From Ricinus communis (lineage: Eukaryota; Streptophyta; Magnoliopsida; Malpighiales; Euphorbiaceae): a stretch of DNA of 64,000 nucleotides. Shown in pieces: positions 13,047 through 25,404 of the stretch. The translations under genes were made by a program, and so were the position numbers. Numbering within the stretch: position 1 is the first letter of the stretch; every line of letters begins with the position of its first letter. A model generated the notes under the pieces. That model ran no database searches and had not been told where the DNA came from. It worked only from the letters and a program-made list of their open reading frames with translations. Location of the stretch: the NCBI RefSeq assembly GCF_019578655.1, contig NC_063262.1, positions 22,265,582 through 22,329,581 of the forward strand, given 5' to 3'.

Positions 13047-13484
13047 ATGCCGAAGAACAAGGGAAAGGGAGGAAAGAATAGGAAGAGAGGAAAGAACGAA
13101 GCAGATGATGAGAAGCGTGAGCTTATTTTTAAGGAAGATGGGCAGGAGTATGCCCAAGTGCTTCGCATGCTTGGAAATGGTCGCTGTGAAGCCATGTGTA
13201 TTGATGGTACTAAGCGTCTATGTCACATTCGCGGGAAGATGCACAAGAAGGTCTGGATTGCAGCTGGTGATATAATACTCGTTGGCCTGCGTGACTATCA
13301 GGACGACAAGGCTGATGTTATCTTGAAGTATATGCCTGATGAAGCTAGGCTTCTAAAGGCTTATGGTGAACTCCCCGAGAGTACACGACTCAATGAAGGT
13401 ATTGCTGGAGGTCTTGATGAGGAGGATGACGGTGCTGGTGATGATTATATTGAGTTTGAGGATGAAGATATAGATAAGATCTAG
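13047..13484 (+). CDS. eIF1A: Eukaryotic translation initiation factor 1A (145 aa)
   Basis: This is an uninterrupted ORF of typical family length. eIF1A binds the A site of the 40S subunit, promotes scanning and start selection with eIF1, and helps recruit eIF5B. Domains in order: a basic tail rich in K, G and R (residues 1-20); an S1-like OB fold (about 22-95, with [19 protein letters not shown] and the [12 protein letters not shown] block); a helical extension ([20 protein letters not shown]); and an acidic tail ending EDEDIDKI, matching the family's eIF5B-binding C-terminus. The start follows the 5' UTR acceptor, in a good context (gaaaccATGc). No truncation or missing segment is seen. Confidence 0.97.
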   Translation: MPKNKGKGGKNRKRGKNEADDEKRELIFKEDGQEYAQVLRMLGNGRCEAMCIDGTKRLCHIRGKMHKKVWIAAGDIILVGLRDYQDDKADVILKYMPDEARLLKAYGELPESTRLNEGIAGGLDEEDDGAGDDYIEFEDEDIDKI

Positions 13485-14826
13485 GGTTCTGGAGCTGACT
13501 TTCATTTTCTTCAATGTTTATTTATGATGTGAGCTTCTGAGAGTTTGTGATGATATTAAAAGCCTAACCAAGGGTTTGTGCTTTATAAATTGGCAGTTGA
13601 TATGGTAAACTGGTTATATTTCATGTAATACCTGTTATCACTTTAATCTCTCTCATGTGTTATTGCTTTTCTGAATTCTACTACTTCTATGGTTGAAGCT
13701 TGTAATATGTGCCCTTATGTGGGGTTGCTTGGCCAATATTTCTCGGTGCTTTGGTTAATGGCTTTGGCTTGCATTGCAGAGTCGTATAACTTTTTGCTTT
13801 ACAATTTGGCATTCTACAGCAACGTAAGCACAAGCAAGCACAATGGCAAGATTGTAATCAGAATTTCTACCCTCGAGTCACCTTCACTTTTTGTAGTGTG
13901 TGATTTGCTTGCATGAGCTGCTCGTCTTGCTGTCTGTAATTTTGCTTTTCCATTTCAATATATTCATATTCATGTTTATGTTACCTGTTCCAAGTGGTAT
14001 TGCGTGGTTATTAGCTGGTAGTGGACAGGAGAGGACTGCATATGAGTGAGCCGCACATAAGCTAGACTCGATAAAAACTTGTTTAAGCTTGGTAGAGTTC
14101 AGCTTTTTAAGCTAATGGTCTATATTCAGCTCATGAATTAGTTCGTAAATTTATATATTTTTTATGTTTTACTTATATTAGGTATAAAAATATCTGTCTA
14201 AACATATTTATTAGAATAAAAGTATAAATTATTAAGTATGTTACAGTTTTTATGTAAAGATTTTGTTCTATTAGATTGATAAATAATTTAATCTTTAATT
14301 TAAATTCATTAAATTCGTTTAGACAGCCTAATGGACTTGATTCAATATAGAGTCAATTTAAATAAGACAAAGTTGGATAAACTTGGTTTGTTTGCAGCCT
14401 TAAAGAGGAGCTTATTTTAGGAATTGTGGATGTGTAAGGTCAAGTGAGTTGCATGAGCCTGCTTCATCAATGATTCTTGGGTTCAATTTGATAAACAGTC
14501 TTATTAACTTACATTTACAGGGGAAATTGTAACATTTTTTGAAGCCATACACTATTCATCTGCAAGTAGTAATTGAGAATTTACCCTTGAACAGTTACAG
14601 TCTCACTTAAAAAGAATCATACAAGGAGCTTAAACTGTTGCAAATCAGTATGTTTGCACTTATTTCTTCTCTGTTTCTTGGTTATCTTATCATGTTGCTC
14701 ATCTCGTTTTGACACTCTTTCTTGATTACCTGTGCTAACATTAGAGTACAAACAGAGAGGAAAATCAGAGGACTGAAACTCGGTGATTTTTCATGTTAAT
14801 CGAATTTAAGCTGCTAAGTGCAGGTA
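13485..14826. other. 3' flanks between the convergent eIF1A and IQD33-like genes
   Basis: The 3' UTR of eIF1A probably occupies the first 200-500 bases. The remainder is AT-rich, with one 75-codon ORF (13689-13916) that resembles nothing. No further gene is visible. Confidence 0.45.
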
Positions 14827-16246
14827 TTATATGGAGGGAGTTCTTACCTTACAATTCTCTTTCTGACAGTGGTAGCTTGGCACTGTTTTCCTCCTTGATA
14901 TGGCTCTTGTTGACCTAGCCCAGTTCCTTCTGGTTTGCACGCCGCCATCTTCGCTGGCTGTGGTCATTGACATGCTATCAAATTGGACGGAGACCTCATT
15001 AGATCCACAGCTTTCCCTTTCTTCTCCTGCTATATCAAAAATTCTCTTCCTAGCTGCAAGTTTGTGACTGCTATTTATAGGTTCAAATTGCTTGCTTGTA
15101 TGACTTTCAACAGAGCATTCTGGAAGTCGGGTTGCCATCCACCTTTCTAGCCAGCTCCAACCCATGTTGGGTTCGGTACCATCAGATCTGGCCTGCTTTT
15201 TCCTTGAACATATTCTTAGCTATAAAAGTGATGAAGTATTTTTTTGGTTAAGGAATAGATGAGAAGACAATTTCTGCTCTCAATCAAATAAAGTTATCAG
15301 GATACCTGTTGTGCAAAAGCATATGCCAGTGCCCTCTCGCGCCTGTTTGTAGCTTCCAGTCTGTTCTGAATCCTCATTCTTGATATATTGCTACTCACTG
15401 TGCTATCATCCCAGTCTTCCTGTTCTAGTTTAATACAGCAAATTATATGAATGTGAGCAGGGAGGTATTAGTAGCTAAAGCAAAACAGTTTGCAGTCACC
15501 TTTATCCTGAAAATCTGAGTTCTGGCTTTCTTTGGCATTTGGAAATGAACAGAAAACGGTTCCTGTTTAGCTGACAGAACTTCTGTAGAATTTCCGGTCT
15601 GAACTTCAATTGATGTGCCTACAGAATCCCTATTTGGACTGTCCACTGCCATGACAGCCTCCTGTTTATCATCCTCCAATATGATTTCTTTACTTTGACG
15701 TGTAGCCTGAAATTTAAACACAGATTCTAATGACTCATATTCTCGCTAAATATCCAACTGCATAGCAACAGAACAAAGGTGTTTCTAATTTCTACCAAAC
15801 TGGACTAACCAGAAAATTTCTGAACGCAGACTGGATAACTATTGCTGCATCTTCTTGCTTAAATAATTCAGACGTTGAATTATGCTTTTGGTTTGGGATA
15901 TTATCTTCTTTAGTCACTTCACTTTGGATGTCTCCTTTACTTGCCGAATCATCAAGCACGGGCTGTGTAACTGTTGCTTCTGAGCTCTTAACTGAAGCAG
16001 AATCTTCCTCTGCAAGTACTGAATTGAACTCATCTCCGCAAAGGTATGATCTAACTACAGTCCACCTTCTCTTATTACCTGCATGGCTTCTTGCCTGCTA
16101 GATTGATCCATAAAGTAACCAACTTAAACTATTCAGAAACATACTCATTGTAACTTGAAGAATTTGCAACTTACATTGCTTTCATGCGTCCCAACAGACC
16201 GGCTTCTTGAGAAGACACTTCTGACCAGTTCTTCGGTGATACCCAT
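14827..16246 (-). CDS. IQD33: IQ67-domain (IQD33-like) calmodulin-binding protein, five exons, 356 aa
   Basis: Coding exons on the minus strand: 16246-16175, 16094-15810, 15706-15500, 15419-15306 and 15219-14827 (TAA). All introns are GT-AG and frame is kept. The N-terminus MGITEELVRSVFSRSRS, followed by the KRRWTVVRSYLCGDEF and AEEDSASVKSSEATV blocks, is characteristic of the IQD33 branch. One IQ motif (IQSAFRNFL, about residues 110-120) spans the exon 2/3 junction, the conserved intron position of the IQD family. Further on are EDWDDSTVSSNIS, RRERALAYAFAQQ and MGWSWLERWMATRLPE, also typical. IQD proteins bind calmodulin and act as scaffolds at microtubules, plasma membrane or nucleus. The start is the family-conserved ATG; an upstream in-frame ATG at 16375 is probably in a 5' UTR, because AG acceptors occur in it. 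A GTAAGA donor-like site near the end is discussed separately. Confidence 0.88.
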
Positions 16247-18149
16247 TTTCCTCGGGAACCCTAATGCAATATGCTTTGAACAGGGTGCGTCTCCGATTAT
16301 ACTATAAGTAGAAGTACTGAGATTCCCTTTAATTATTGCTGATATGGAAGGAAAGTTACAGCCTGCATATGACATGCTTCATTCAGTTATCTTCAGTACA
16401 ATTATAAAATGCCTAAATGGGTTGCTCTAGAATATACTTTATAAAACATGCATATTATCTTATAACAAAGCACATGTTAGTTGTAGTTATCAGCTTTAGA
16501 GCTGGAATTTGGGGCATTAAACCACAGAAATGATAAGAGACTGAAAAGTTCTAAGAAAATAATAGATGGAAAGGATTTGAGGAGAGCATAATTAAATCTG
16601 CTTTTACATTTACTTTTTGCACATGGGTTCTAGCAGATTGGCCAAAAAAAGAAGAAAGGAAAAAAGGTTTGCTTGCTTCTGGGGCTAATGTCTGTTCCAT
16701 TTCCTTTCTTTCTGCTTCCAAGTGGCCCTTCTTTTCTTATGCTCTCTCTCTACTCAATTTCTTTTGGACCTGAGAAACATGTGAATGACTTTGGAGAATT
16801 TGTGGAGGACTAAAAAACACCTAATCAAACTGGACTGTTTGATTCGAGTATTTATCTAATAGGACGCGGAACACATAAACGGTACACTACAGATACATTG
16901 ATATGACTATTTTTTTTGAAAAAAAAAAAGATGTGATACGAGTGTCATGTCGATGTCAGTCGGATGTATGTACTGGACGCAAATACTCCATCCTGTTAGA
17001 AGTATAGGTGATTCTTAGACATTTATATTAATCCTATGTGGTTGACTACAGTGAAAAAAAGTTGCCATCTAATTAGGAAAATGACCAAATGCTTTCTCAT
17101 GCAGTGTTGGGGTATAAAGTAAGAACAAAAGCTGTGTTGGGTTTTGTTTTAAATTGAAGCAGCTTATACATTTTGCTTGTGATAAGGGGAAAACTGATAA
17201 TGACTTTTCGTGTTTGCTTGTTGTAGCAACTGTATTATACAACCATTAAGGGCTGCTTATGTTGTTACTTATTAATGGACAATGACTAAAATCTATTTGG
17301 ACATGCAAACATACAAATATACTGAATAGTGTAGTGTGCCTCTCCAGCATGGTATGTTGTACCATTAGCCTACTAACAGATATTCGACCAATCAATTATT
17401 AATCCAACGGCTACATTATATGATTTCATTTGGGAAGCTGCTAACTAGTAATTATGGGATAATTGCATATTAAATTTTTGACATTGATTTCATATTGACA
17501 TTCTGAATCATATAGTTTCATTGATTGAGCTTTTGATCTTTCTAAAACACCTCAAATGAGTTCTTTCTAGCCATGCAATTTCTCACAAGAACATTTTTAA
17601 CAATAACTAATTTTGTATAAGAAAAGAAAAAGAAATAAAATAAAACATTCCGGAAGTGTTGAGAAATGAAGAGGAGTAATCGCTCATGTCACGGGAAAAT
17701 GATGGTTGGGTGGGTTGCCTTGCAGGGCTTAAAGTTTCAGGCCAATTATGTACTGTGTCTTACAATAATGCTGCAGAATCTCATGCTCAAAGCTCAGCTT
17801 CCCTTTTCCAATGCTTTCTATTCTTTTTCAAATTATAATATTTTCACTTTTATTTTTTTCTTTTGAGGTGTTGTCTGGTTAGCTTGCTCGCGTAGGAAGT
17901 ATTATTAGTATTAGTGTCAAAGGGAAGAGGAATTTAAACTGGAGAGAGTAATCCACAATTTTTATGGAGAAGATGGATCTCCGCTTGGAAGAGATATTCT
18001 TGAATAGATTTAATTTACCACTTATAGACAAAATTAATTACATAATAACACATGACATTATCTATTAGTTGTTGTATGGAGACTACCTCGAAGATGTTTA
18101 AGTCTCAGACTATCCAGCTAATGAGATGCTCCTTTTCTTCCTAGTTCTA
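16247..18149. other. Promoter side of the IQD33-like gene; otherwise intergenic
   Basis: A likely 5' UTR intron acceptor (complement of CTGCATATGAC, about 16362-16372) lies upstream of the IQD start, with more 5' UTR beyond it. A CT-rich block is at 16700-16770. The rest is AT-rich with no supported gene. Confidence 0.4.
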
Positions 18150-21100
18150 TGATGGAAATCATTAGTTATACAATCACAAACCTCAATAGCTAAAGAGCTG
18201 CAAACTAACATCCTCAAGTTAGATGAAACAAACTTGGATCGTCCAATATTGAAGTAAGAAAAACTATTTTAATCACTTTATTAATGGAATAAAATAATTA
18301 GAACAACACTTTGAATTCTCCAAAACACTGCAAATTTAATAGGTTTGATAAGTTAAAAATAAGACAAAGATTTTAGGTGTTGAATGCCACAAACTGAATA
18401 AGCTTGATAAGTTACTCAGCTCATGCAAGAACTTCAAACAAAACACTCATAAAGAGCTCAAATTATGTTTTTATTACTCAAACAATGTGTTTAATAAAGA
18501 AATTCAACCCAATATATATAGTACTAGCTAAGGCTTAAGAAAGACGGAAATTATAAAACTTGTAACTTCCACTTTTAATGGTGCCAGCTTGAAAAATGTA
18601 TCTATTTTTACCATCAATTATTTAGCTCATGTAACTTCTTTCTTAATTATAAAACACATAAGACTCATACTATACAAAATTTTAACCAAATAAGACTAAA
18701 TTAAACAAATACTTAAGATTTAAAGTCCAATAACCAACATAGTCCATATCATTTATTCTTCAAATATGGGTTTAATTCTTCGTTCTAACATTACTTGGAT
18801 CATGCTAACCATTTTAGGCTTTTCTTGCTCCTTTAGAACCTTGATTGAATATTGACTACCTTGCTCATTCCAAATTCTTTCAATTAAACAAGTTAAGCTT
18901 CTTTCATAATTTTAGCTTTAGCTCTTGTCTTGGTCCTCCATGAATGGTTAAAAGATTTTTCTTTGCATTTCCATCCTTAGTCGAATGATTTAAAGCTTGT
19001 TGGTCCTCGTCATTCTACGCCTCCATTTTATAGCTCAAGTCACATTATTAATTAATGGTTAAAGGATCCTTCTTTACAACGCACACTTAGTTAACCACAA
19101 GGCAACCATTACTTGTACAACTAACATATCATCCTTAGCAAACTCAACATCGCTAACATTTTCTAAAGATGACTTGTCATCATTATCTTTCTCTCTCTTA
19201 TTTTCAAATTCAACAGGCCCATCTCTCATGATTATTATCCTTTTATCAAGACATTCACATGCCATATAACCATGTCAAAGCATTTAAAACACTTAATTTC
19301 TCTAGTTTGATTACTTTTATTCTCACTTTTATCCTTACTACCTATTTTATTTTTATTTCGGTTTTCATCAATTTTTGGTTCAATAATTGGGTTATCATCT
19401 TTTTACTCCAATTCGTATTATAAGAAGAAGAGGAACTCGAATAAAGTTTAAAATCATACTTACTTGTACCCTTGTATTTAAGTTGCCTTTCAATTTTTAT
19501 GACCGTATTCACCATGTCTTCAATTTTCACATAGTGTTGCAACTTCACAAGATCAACAATGTTCTCATTCAAGCCATTCAAGAACCTTGCCATGATGGCT
19601 TCTCGATCCTCCTCCACATTAGCCCTTATCATAGTTATCTCTATTTCTTTGCGATACTCCTCTATATTCATGGAACCTTGTGTTAAAGTTTATAAATGTT
19701 GGTGCAATTATCTATATGGAATGTCCATAACGTCCCAATTCTATTTCTTGCAAGTCTTTATAGTAGTGGTTAGGGACAAATCACTTTCTCATGATGTATT
19801 TCATCTCCAACCATGTCTCAACGAGCCTTTCACCATTTCGACGCATTTCCTTATCACTAAATAAGAGTATAATCACAAAACTCAAGAACAACTAATTTTA
19901 CCTTTTTCTTTTTCAAATAATTATGACATTTAGAAATCGTCTCCACCTTTCTTTCCCTTCTAAATGGGCATATGAATCATTCTTTCCTTAAAAGGATGGA
20001 ATCTTTATTTTGATGCTGCTTATATTGAGATTCATACCATCAAAATTTGCTCTCCTAGTTTGTCTTGTAAGATTAACATCTTGACCAATTATAGTAATTT
20101 AGTCATTGTCAATGTTTTCCTCACCATCATATTCATTATTGACAAAGGCTGATTTTCTTCCACGACATGTTCCACCTTGCAATTTGGCTAGTGCGTCATC
20201 ATATTTTACTAGATGATCTCTTACATAGGAAGATTCTTTATCTTTGCTAGGCATGTTTTTACCTGAAAAATAAAGTTAAAATCTCACACACTTCCTCACG
20301 TGTTTCACTTAAATAATGAATCGCACTGCTAGTGTTTCACATTTTATATGGCTTTTTACGATGCTAGTCTTACCTCTTTTGCTTTTTACCACTTTTTTTT
20401 TTTTTGATTCTTAGATTAACTAACAAACAATTCAAAATAGAGCCATCCAATGGAATGAAAATGAGCAGATCTAAAAGAAAATTAAAAGGCATGCCAATTT
20501 AAAATGGTTTATACAAAACTTAATTCAATCACGCAACCAAAGATTAAAGCTCAAATATTGATTTTTATGCTAACAAGAATTTTGTTTGTTTTGTTAGATA
20601 CTAACCAAACCGAAAACAAGAAACCAAATCAATAAAGAAAGACTTCTGAATTTGTTTGTAAGAATTTCTTGAATTCGCAGAGTTTCTCTTTTTTCTTTCA
20701 TTCTGATTTTTTTATTCTTTTTCTTTAAACATAAAGTGCGAAAATAAAGAAGAATAATAAGACAAGAAACACAACAATTCATATGAAGAAAGAAGATTAA
20801 TAATAGATATAGTGCTAAAATGAGGAAAAAGGAAAGATAGTAAAAAAAAAAAAACAAATAAATGAATATGCAAACCTTAAACTTGAGCCAAGCTCTAATG
20901 TTAAATTATGAGAATCACTAATTATCCAACCATAAATCCTAACAGCTAAAGAGCTATGATATAAGTGGAACACAAACTAACACCCTCCAACTAAACAAAA
21001 TCGTTCAAGATTGAAGTAAGAAAAACTATTCTAATCGTTTTATCAATGGAATGATGATAAAATAATTATAATAACACTTTGAATCCTTCAAAACGCCACA

Positions 21101-21826
21101 AGTTGAATAAGCTTAGTAAAGTCCTAAGTTCATCCAAGAATTTAAAACAAAACACTTACAAAAAGCTGAAAATATATTTTTATTACTTAAATGATGTATT
21201 TTACAAAGAAATTCAATCTAGTATATTTAGTACTAGGCTAAGGCTTATGAAAGGCATAAGTTACAAAACTTGTAACTTCCACTTTTAATAGTGTCAACTT
21301 GAAAAACATGCCGCCCCTTTTTACCATCAATTATTTAGCTTATGTAACTCTTTTCTTAATTAGAAAACACATAAGGCTCGTACTAAACAAAACTTTAACC
21401 AAATAAGACTAAATTAAAATAAATTGCTTAAAATTTAAAATCCAAGCCCACACGAATTAAGCCCAATAACCCAACATAGCCTTTGTGCCATTTATTCTTC
21501 AAATATGGGCTAGATTCTTTATTCTAACATAGTTGGACTCTTGTATTTATTATTTGGACTTGTTTGATTCACAGACCATTTTAGGCTCTTCTTGCATCTT
21601 TAGAACCTTGATTGAATCTTGACTAGCTTGCTCCTTCTAAATGCTTTCAATTAAACAACTTTAGGCTTCTTTTCTATTTTTAGCTTTAGCTCTTGTCATT
21701 GATCCTCCATGAATAGTTAAACAATCTTTCTTTGCATATCCATCCTTAGCCTAATGGTCTAAAACTTGCTGGTCCTTATCATTCTAGGCCTCCATTTTAC
21801 AGCTCAAGTCACGTTACTATGTCTAG
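18150..21826 (-). mobile_element. Gag-only Ty3/gypsy-type retrotransposon (degraded), minus strand
   Basis: Two direct repeats of about 0.9 kb flank it: about 18150-19047 and about 20905-21826. They share, for example, AGCTAAAGAGCT near their left ends and GCCTCCATTTTA near their right ends. Between them lies 1.85 kb with only gag-like coding on the minus strand. On the minus strand the bases just inside the right repeat (about 20885-20905) read ATTAGAGCTTGGCTCAAG, a mutated form of the tRNA-Met primer site. Exact LTR ends were not resolved. Confidence 0.7.
19074..19671 (-). pseudogene. Broken retrotransposon gag with zinc knuckle
   Basis: Minus-strand frames read a Retrotrans_gag-like helix block (EEYRKEIEITMIRANVEEDREAIMARF, split here as EEYRKEIEITM and EDREAIMARFLNGL; residues 4-35 of the 19671-19342 ORF). 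A zinc-knuckle remnant, CFKCF followed by a MACECLDKR block, comes next in another frame. A frameshift separates the two, so no complete Gag can be made. No protease, reverse transcriptase or integrase is present between the LTRs. Confidence 0.65.
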
Positions 21827-21836
21827 ATATTTTTTT

Positions 21837-23469
21837 GCCTTAATATATATGCGACCTTTTAATCTTTTTGTAATTTGTCACTTGGCCATCTAAACTTTTC
21901 TTTTGGTTTTGATAGCCATCTGAACTCATTTTTTTAACTAAATCCTTTTTCTGCTTACATTTACAATGCGTGGATTCAAGCAAATTAAAGCAATTCCTAA
22001 CATCCAAAATCAATTTGTGATGAAAAAATTCTAAAACTAAATCAATTTGAATATGCTAAAATTATTTTCCAAATTCTTATTAGTTTTTGCCAAAATCACA
22101 AGAGAAAGAGGGGGGTGATAAAAAAAATTTCCAAAATCAAAAGTGAATTGCCTTAGAAGGTGAGATGGAGAATCCGTATCCTCATTTGATGAGGCCTTAT
22201 TATAACTATAGAGAAGAAGTTGAACTGAATATCTTATGGACAAAAGCAAACCCAAGAAGAAGACTTTTTTTGATGTAAGAATTTCGAGTAAACTCAATTG
22301 AAAATTTGATGTAGATTTTGTTATTTGGGTAAATTTTAAAGACAAATTGATGCTAATTTGATGCAGTATTTGGATTTAGGTTATATTTTAGATTAGGGTT
22401 ACTCTTATAACTGTAAAGGCTATTTATGGTATAATCTTATTAGGTTTAGCAATTTTAGGTTTATCAACCACATGCTCCACAAACACTTCAACTGTCTCTC
22501 CATTATTTACCCCTTCAGTCCAATCTAAGGTATCTCTATCAATATTTAAATTCCTAAAATCCTCTTCATTGTTATACTTTATATGAAATCTTACCGTTGT
22601 AGTATAATCCAACTCTCTTGTAAGACCTAAAAATTAAGATAAACTAAATCTATCTATATCATAATTGAGGTCAGTGTTAACAAGTCCATCACTCTAAGTC
22701 CAATTATTCATGAAACTACCTCTCGTGATTCCATATAATATTTACAAGTTTGTCCATTCTATCAATAATGCCAATAACAAAACATGTAGCATAATACAAA
22801 GCATTATTATACATTTTTACTGCAAATATTATCTTAATCAAAATTTCTATTTCTTTAATAAATACTTCAAACAGTAAAGCTATTAACTAAAATGTCAATA
22901 AAAAAGTTTATTTAAAAAGATAACAATTGCAACTAATACAAATAGATAAAGAAAAGCTCTAAATAAAACACAACTATTGCAAGTAAAGAAAACAATTGAA
23001 ACTAAAACTAAAGACAACCACTAATATATACCTTTCTTTGAAACCTCGCTTTCGGTTTTTGCAAGACTAAATGTGTGAACACGAACATAAACAAATGTGC
23101 AAACACAAATAGTAACAAATATTGGAACAAGAACAATTTGCTTAGCTTTTTAGAGATTTATGCTTAATCGATTTAGAAAATTAAAGATTTAGGGATTTAA
23201 GCATTGAAAATTGATTAGAAATTCAGTAGAAGCGTTTTATTTTCTCAAATGATGCATTTTGATAACTTATTCCTTCGAGTATAAGTTGTCTAATATGTGT
23301 CTAATTTTTTTCCATATCAACATGCTTATGTAACACACGCTGTACATGTAAGCAAAACATGATTTAAGTGGTTAAAAAAAGAGTTCATGCGACAATTGAG
23401 ACAAAAAAAAAGTTCAAACAGCCAAATAACTAATTATAAAAAGTTCAAAGGCCAAAAATGCATTAAGCC
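21837..23469. mobile_element. Mutator-like element with ~135-bp terminal inverted repeats
   Basis: The left end (from GCCTTAATATATATG, 21837 to about 21972) and the complement of the right end (about 23335-23469) align over about 135 bp. Shared blocks include TTTAAC(T/C)A near position 100 and TGCTTACAT followed by G(T/C)GTG at the inner end. The flanks carry an imperfect 9-bp duplication, TATTTTTTT against TATTTTCTT. Long TIRs and a 9-bp target duplication define Mutator-like elements. The interior has one short coding remnant and no transposase, so the copy is non-autonomous. Confidence 0.75.
22424..22612 (-). pseudogene. Fragment resembling the PB1-like N-terminus of plant MuDR transposases
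   Basis: This 62-residue frame contains VEVFVEHVVDKPKI, similar to the HVVDxPxI block often seen in the N-terminal PB1-like domain of plant Mutator-type transposases. It lies inside an element with Mutator-type ends, which supports the reading. The zinc-binding and catalytic domains are missing. Assignment is from memory of the family and remains tentative. Confidence 0.4.
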
Positions 23470-24149
23470 ATATTTTCTTTAGATGATTACTATTTATCTC
23501 CTCATTTTTATTATATTATATTGATAAAATTTTATTTCTTAGAATTATACGAAGTTATCCGTCTATATTTTATTGTGTTAATATTCCATTTAGATGAAAT
23601 TGCATAAAAAATAAAAAAAATGTGGGACTATTTAGGCAAGCCAATATCAAATTTAGTTATATTTTTATAGTTGTTAAGTACATTTTAATGACTTATTTTA
23701 AGCTTATTGTAATAACATTCTGGCTTTTTATTTTTCCTTTTAGGAGATATGATATTAGTTTATATAAATAAAAAGAATAAAAGTGATATTTATTTTTTGC
23801 TCAGAAGGTCTAAATCTCAAGTTTTTTTTAAAAGAATTTGGATGCTACTTGAAGAATTAATAATCATCTTGTATTCTGATAATGTAAAATAGTATATTAG
23901 CATATAAGAAGTAAGAACAAAATTTTGTGTAATTCTTTTGATTAAAAGGATTATATTATTTGTTAAAAACTATGTTATACTACATATATTTTAATTTAGA
24001 TTATATTTTATTAGCAAGTATTTTAATGAATATAATTTTAATTTTTATAAATATTTTTTATAATCGAAAAGAAAAAATAAAAAAGAAAACACTTATTTCC
24101 ATTTAGTTAAGAAAAAAACTCATTTTGACCCTTACTATTGGAGTCGAGA
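23470..24149. other. AT-rich intergenic DNA
   Basis: No ORF, repeat pair or structural signal that I can support. Confidence 0.5.
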
Positions 24150-25404
24150 AACAACTATCCCCTTACAAAAATAAGGAAAAACTATCTCATCTACCATGAT
24201 TTGTTGTTATTTTCATAAATATACCCTCACCTTCAAATTTTAGCATTTTGGTCTATTATTTTTGTATTCTTTTACTAAATTTACCAAAACTCATTTAGGC
24301 ATGTGCCTTATTTTATACCAATATAAAATTCAGCCCTGACAATAATTATTTCATTTATTCTGATCTTTGACCATTGTTTACAAATTTAGCATCGTCAAGC
24401 TAAAACACATTATTTTCTAATTAAATATATAAAAGAAAAGAAGAAAGATAGAAATGCCACCATTCTATCTTTTCTTTTTTTGTTCTTTATCAAAATTTTC
24501 TAGATCAAGCGGTGGGTTTATAGAGAAATAGATTTTAGAGAGAGAAAGCAATAGGGATTTGTATTTATAAGGAAATAAAATTACAGAGTAAAATACAAAT
24601 TCAATAAAAATATCTATATGATCATAGAAAATTAACAAGAAATAAATACCTTAAATTAATCTATATCACAAAAAAAAAAACAACAATAAACCTCACATTA
24701 TTATAAATCATACCAATCAAACAATTAAAGAAAATCCAAGAAAAAATAATTACTATAAGATTAGTAGAATCCAAGAAAAACAATCAAAGGAAAATAAATT
24801 CCCAAACAACATTAAAGAAATCGATGAAAAATTAAAATATCAAGACATTAAAAGTACATGATTGTTTATTATATTTCTAAATTGTTGACGAGAAATAACA
24901 ACTTTTTAATGCCATTTGATATTCATGGTTTTCTTATCCTTATTCTTATATTTTAGTAAATAGTATTGAGAAAAACTCTTGGAGAAGACCGCTTTATGTC
25001 TTTTCTTCTTCTGTATTTATAGTAGTCGCCATCCTCTTCCTTTCCCCTTTTCTCTTTATAAACACAACTATCCCTTTGATTTTTCTCTCTAAAATCTCTC
25101 TATCAAAAGAAGAACGATATCATTTCCACCTTTTTTTTATGAGGATATAGTTACAAAAATGGCCAAAGATTAGGATAGATGGGATAGTCTTGGTTAGGGT
25201 TGGATTCCAAATTGGCAAAAAATAATACACGTATGTATGTTACAACCATCAAATGCATACACCTAAATGAGCTTGGGTGGATTTGGTAAAAAACGTAAAT
25301 GTATTGGACCAAAATGCTAAAATTTAAAAATGAGGTTTGTCTGCAAATATGGTCAAAGTTCAAAATAGATGAGATGGTTTTGCCAAAAAATAAAAAGATA
25401 TTTA
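24150..25404. mobile_element. Long-TIR element, about 1.25 kb
   Basis: The stretch 24175-24310 and the complement of about 25205-25390 share blocks in the same order: ATCTCATCTA, AAATTTTAGCATTTTGGTC and CTCATTTAGG. Together they make terminal inverted repeats of roughly 150-200 bp with indels. There is no transposase or other coding sequence inside. It is a non-autonomous DNA element, Mutator-like or foldback type. Ends and target duplication were not resolved. Confidence 0.55.

Noticed and set aside
14796..14847. A sixth IQD33 exon after a 37-nt intron
   Set aside because: The intron is shorter than the usual plant minimum of about 60-70 nt.
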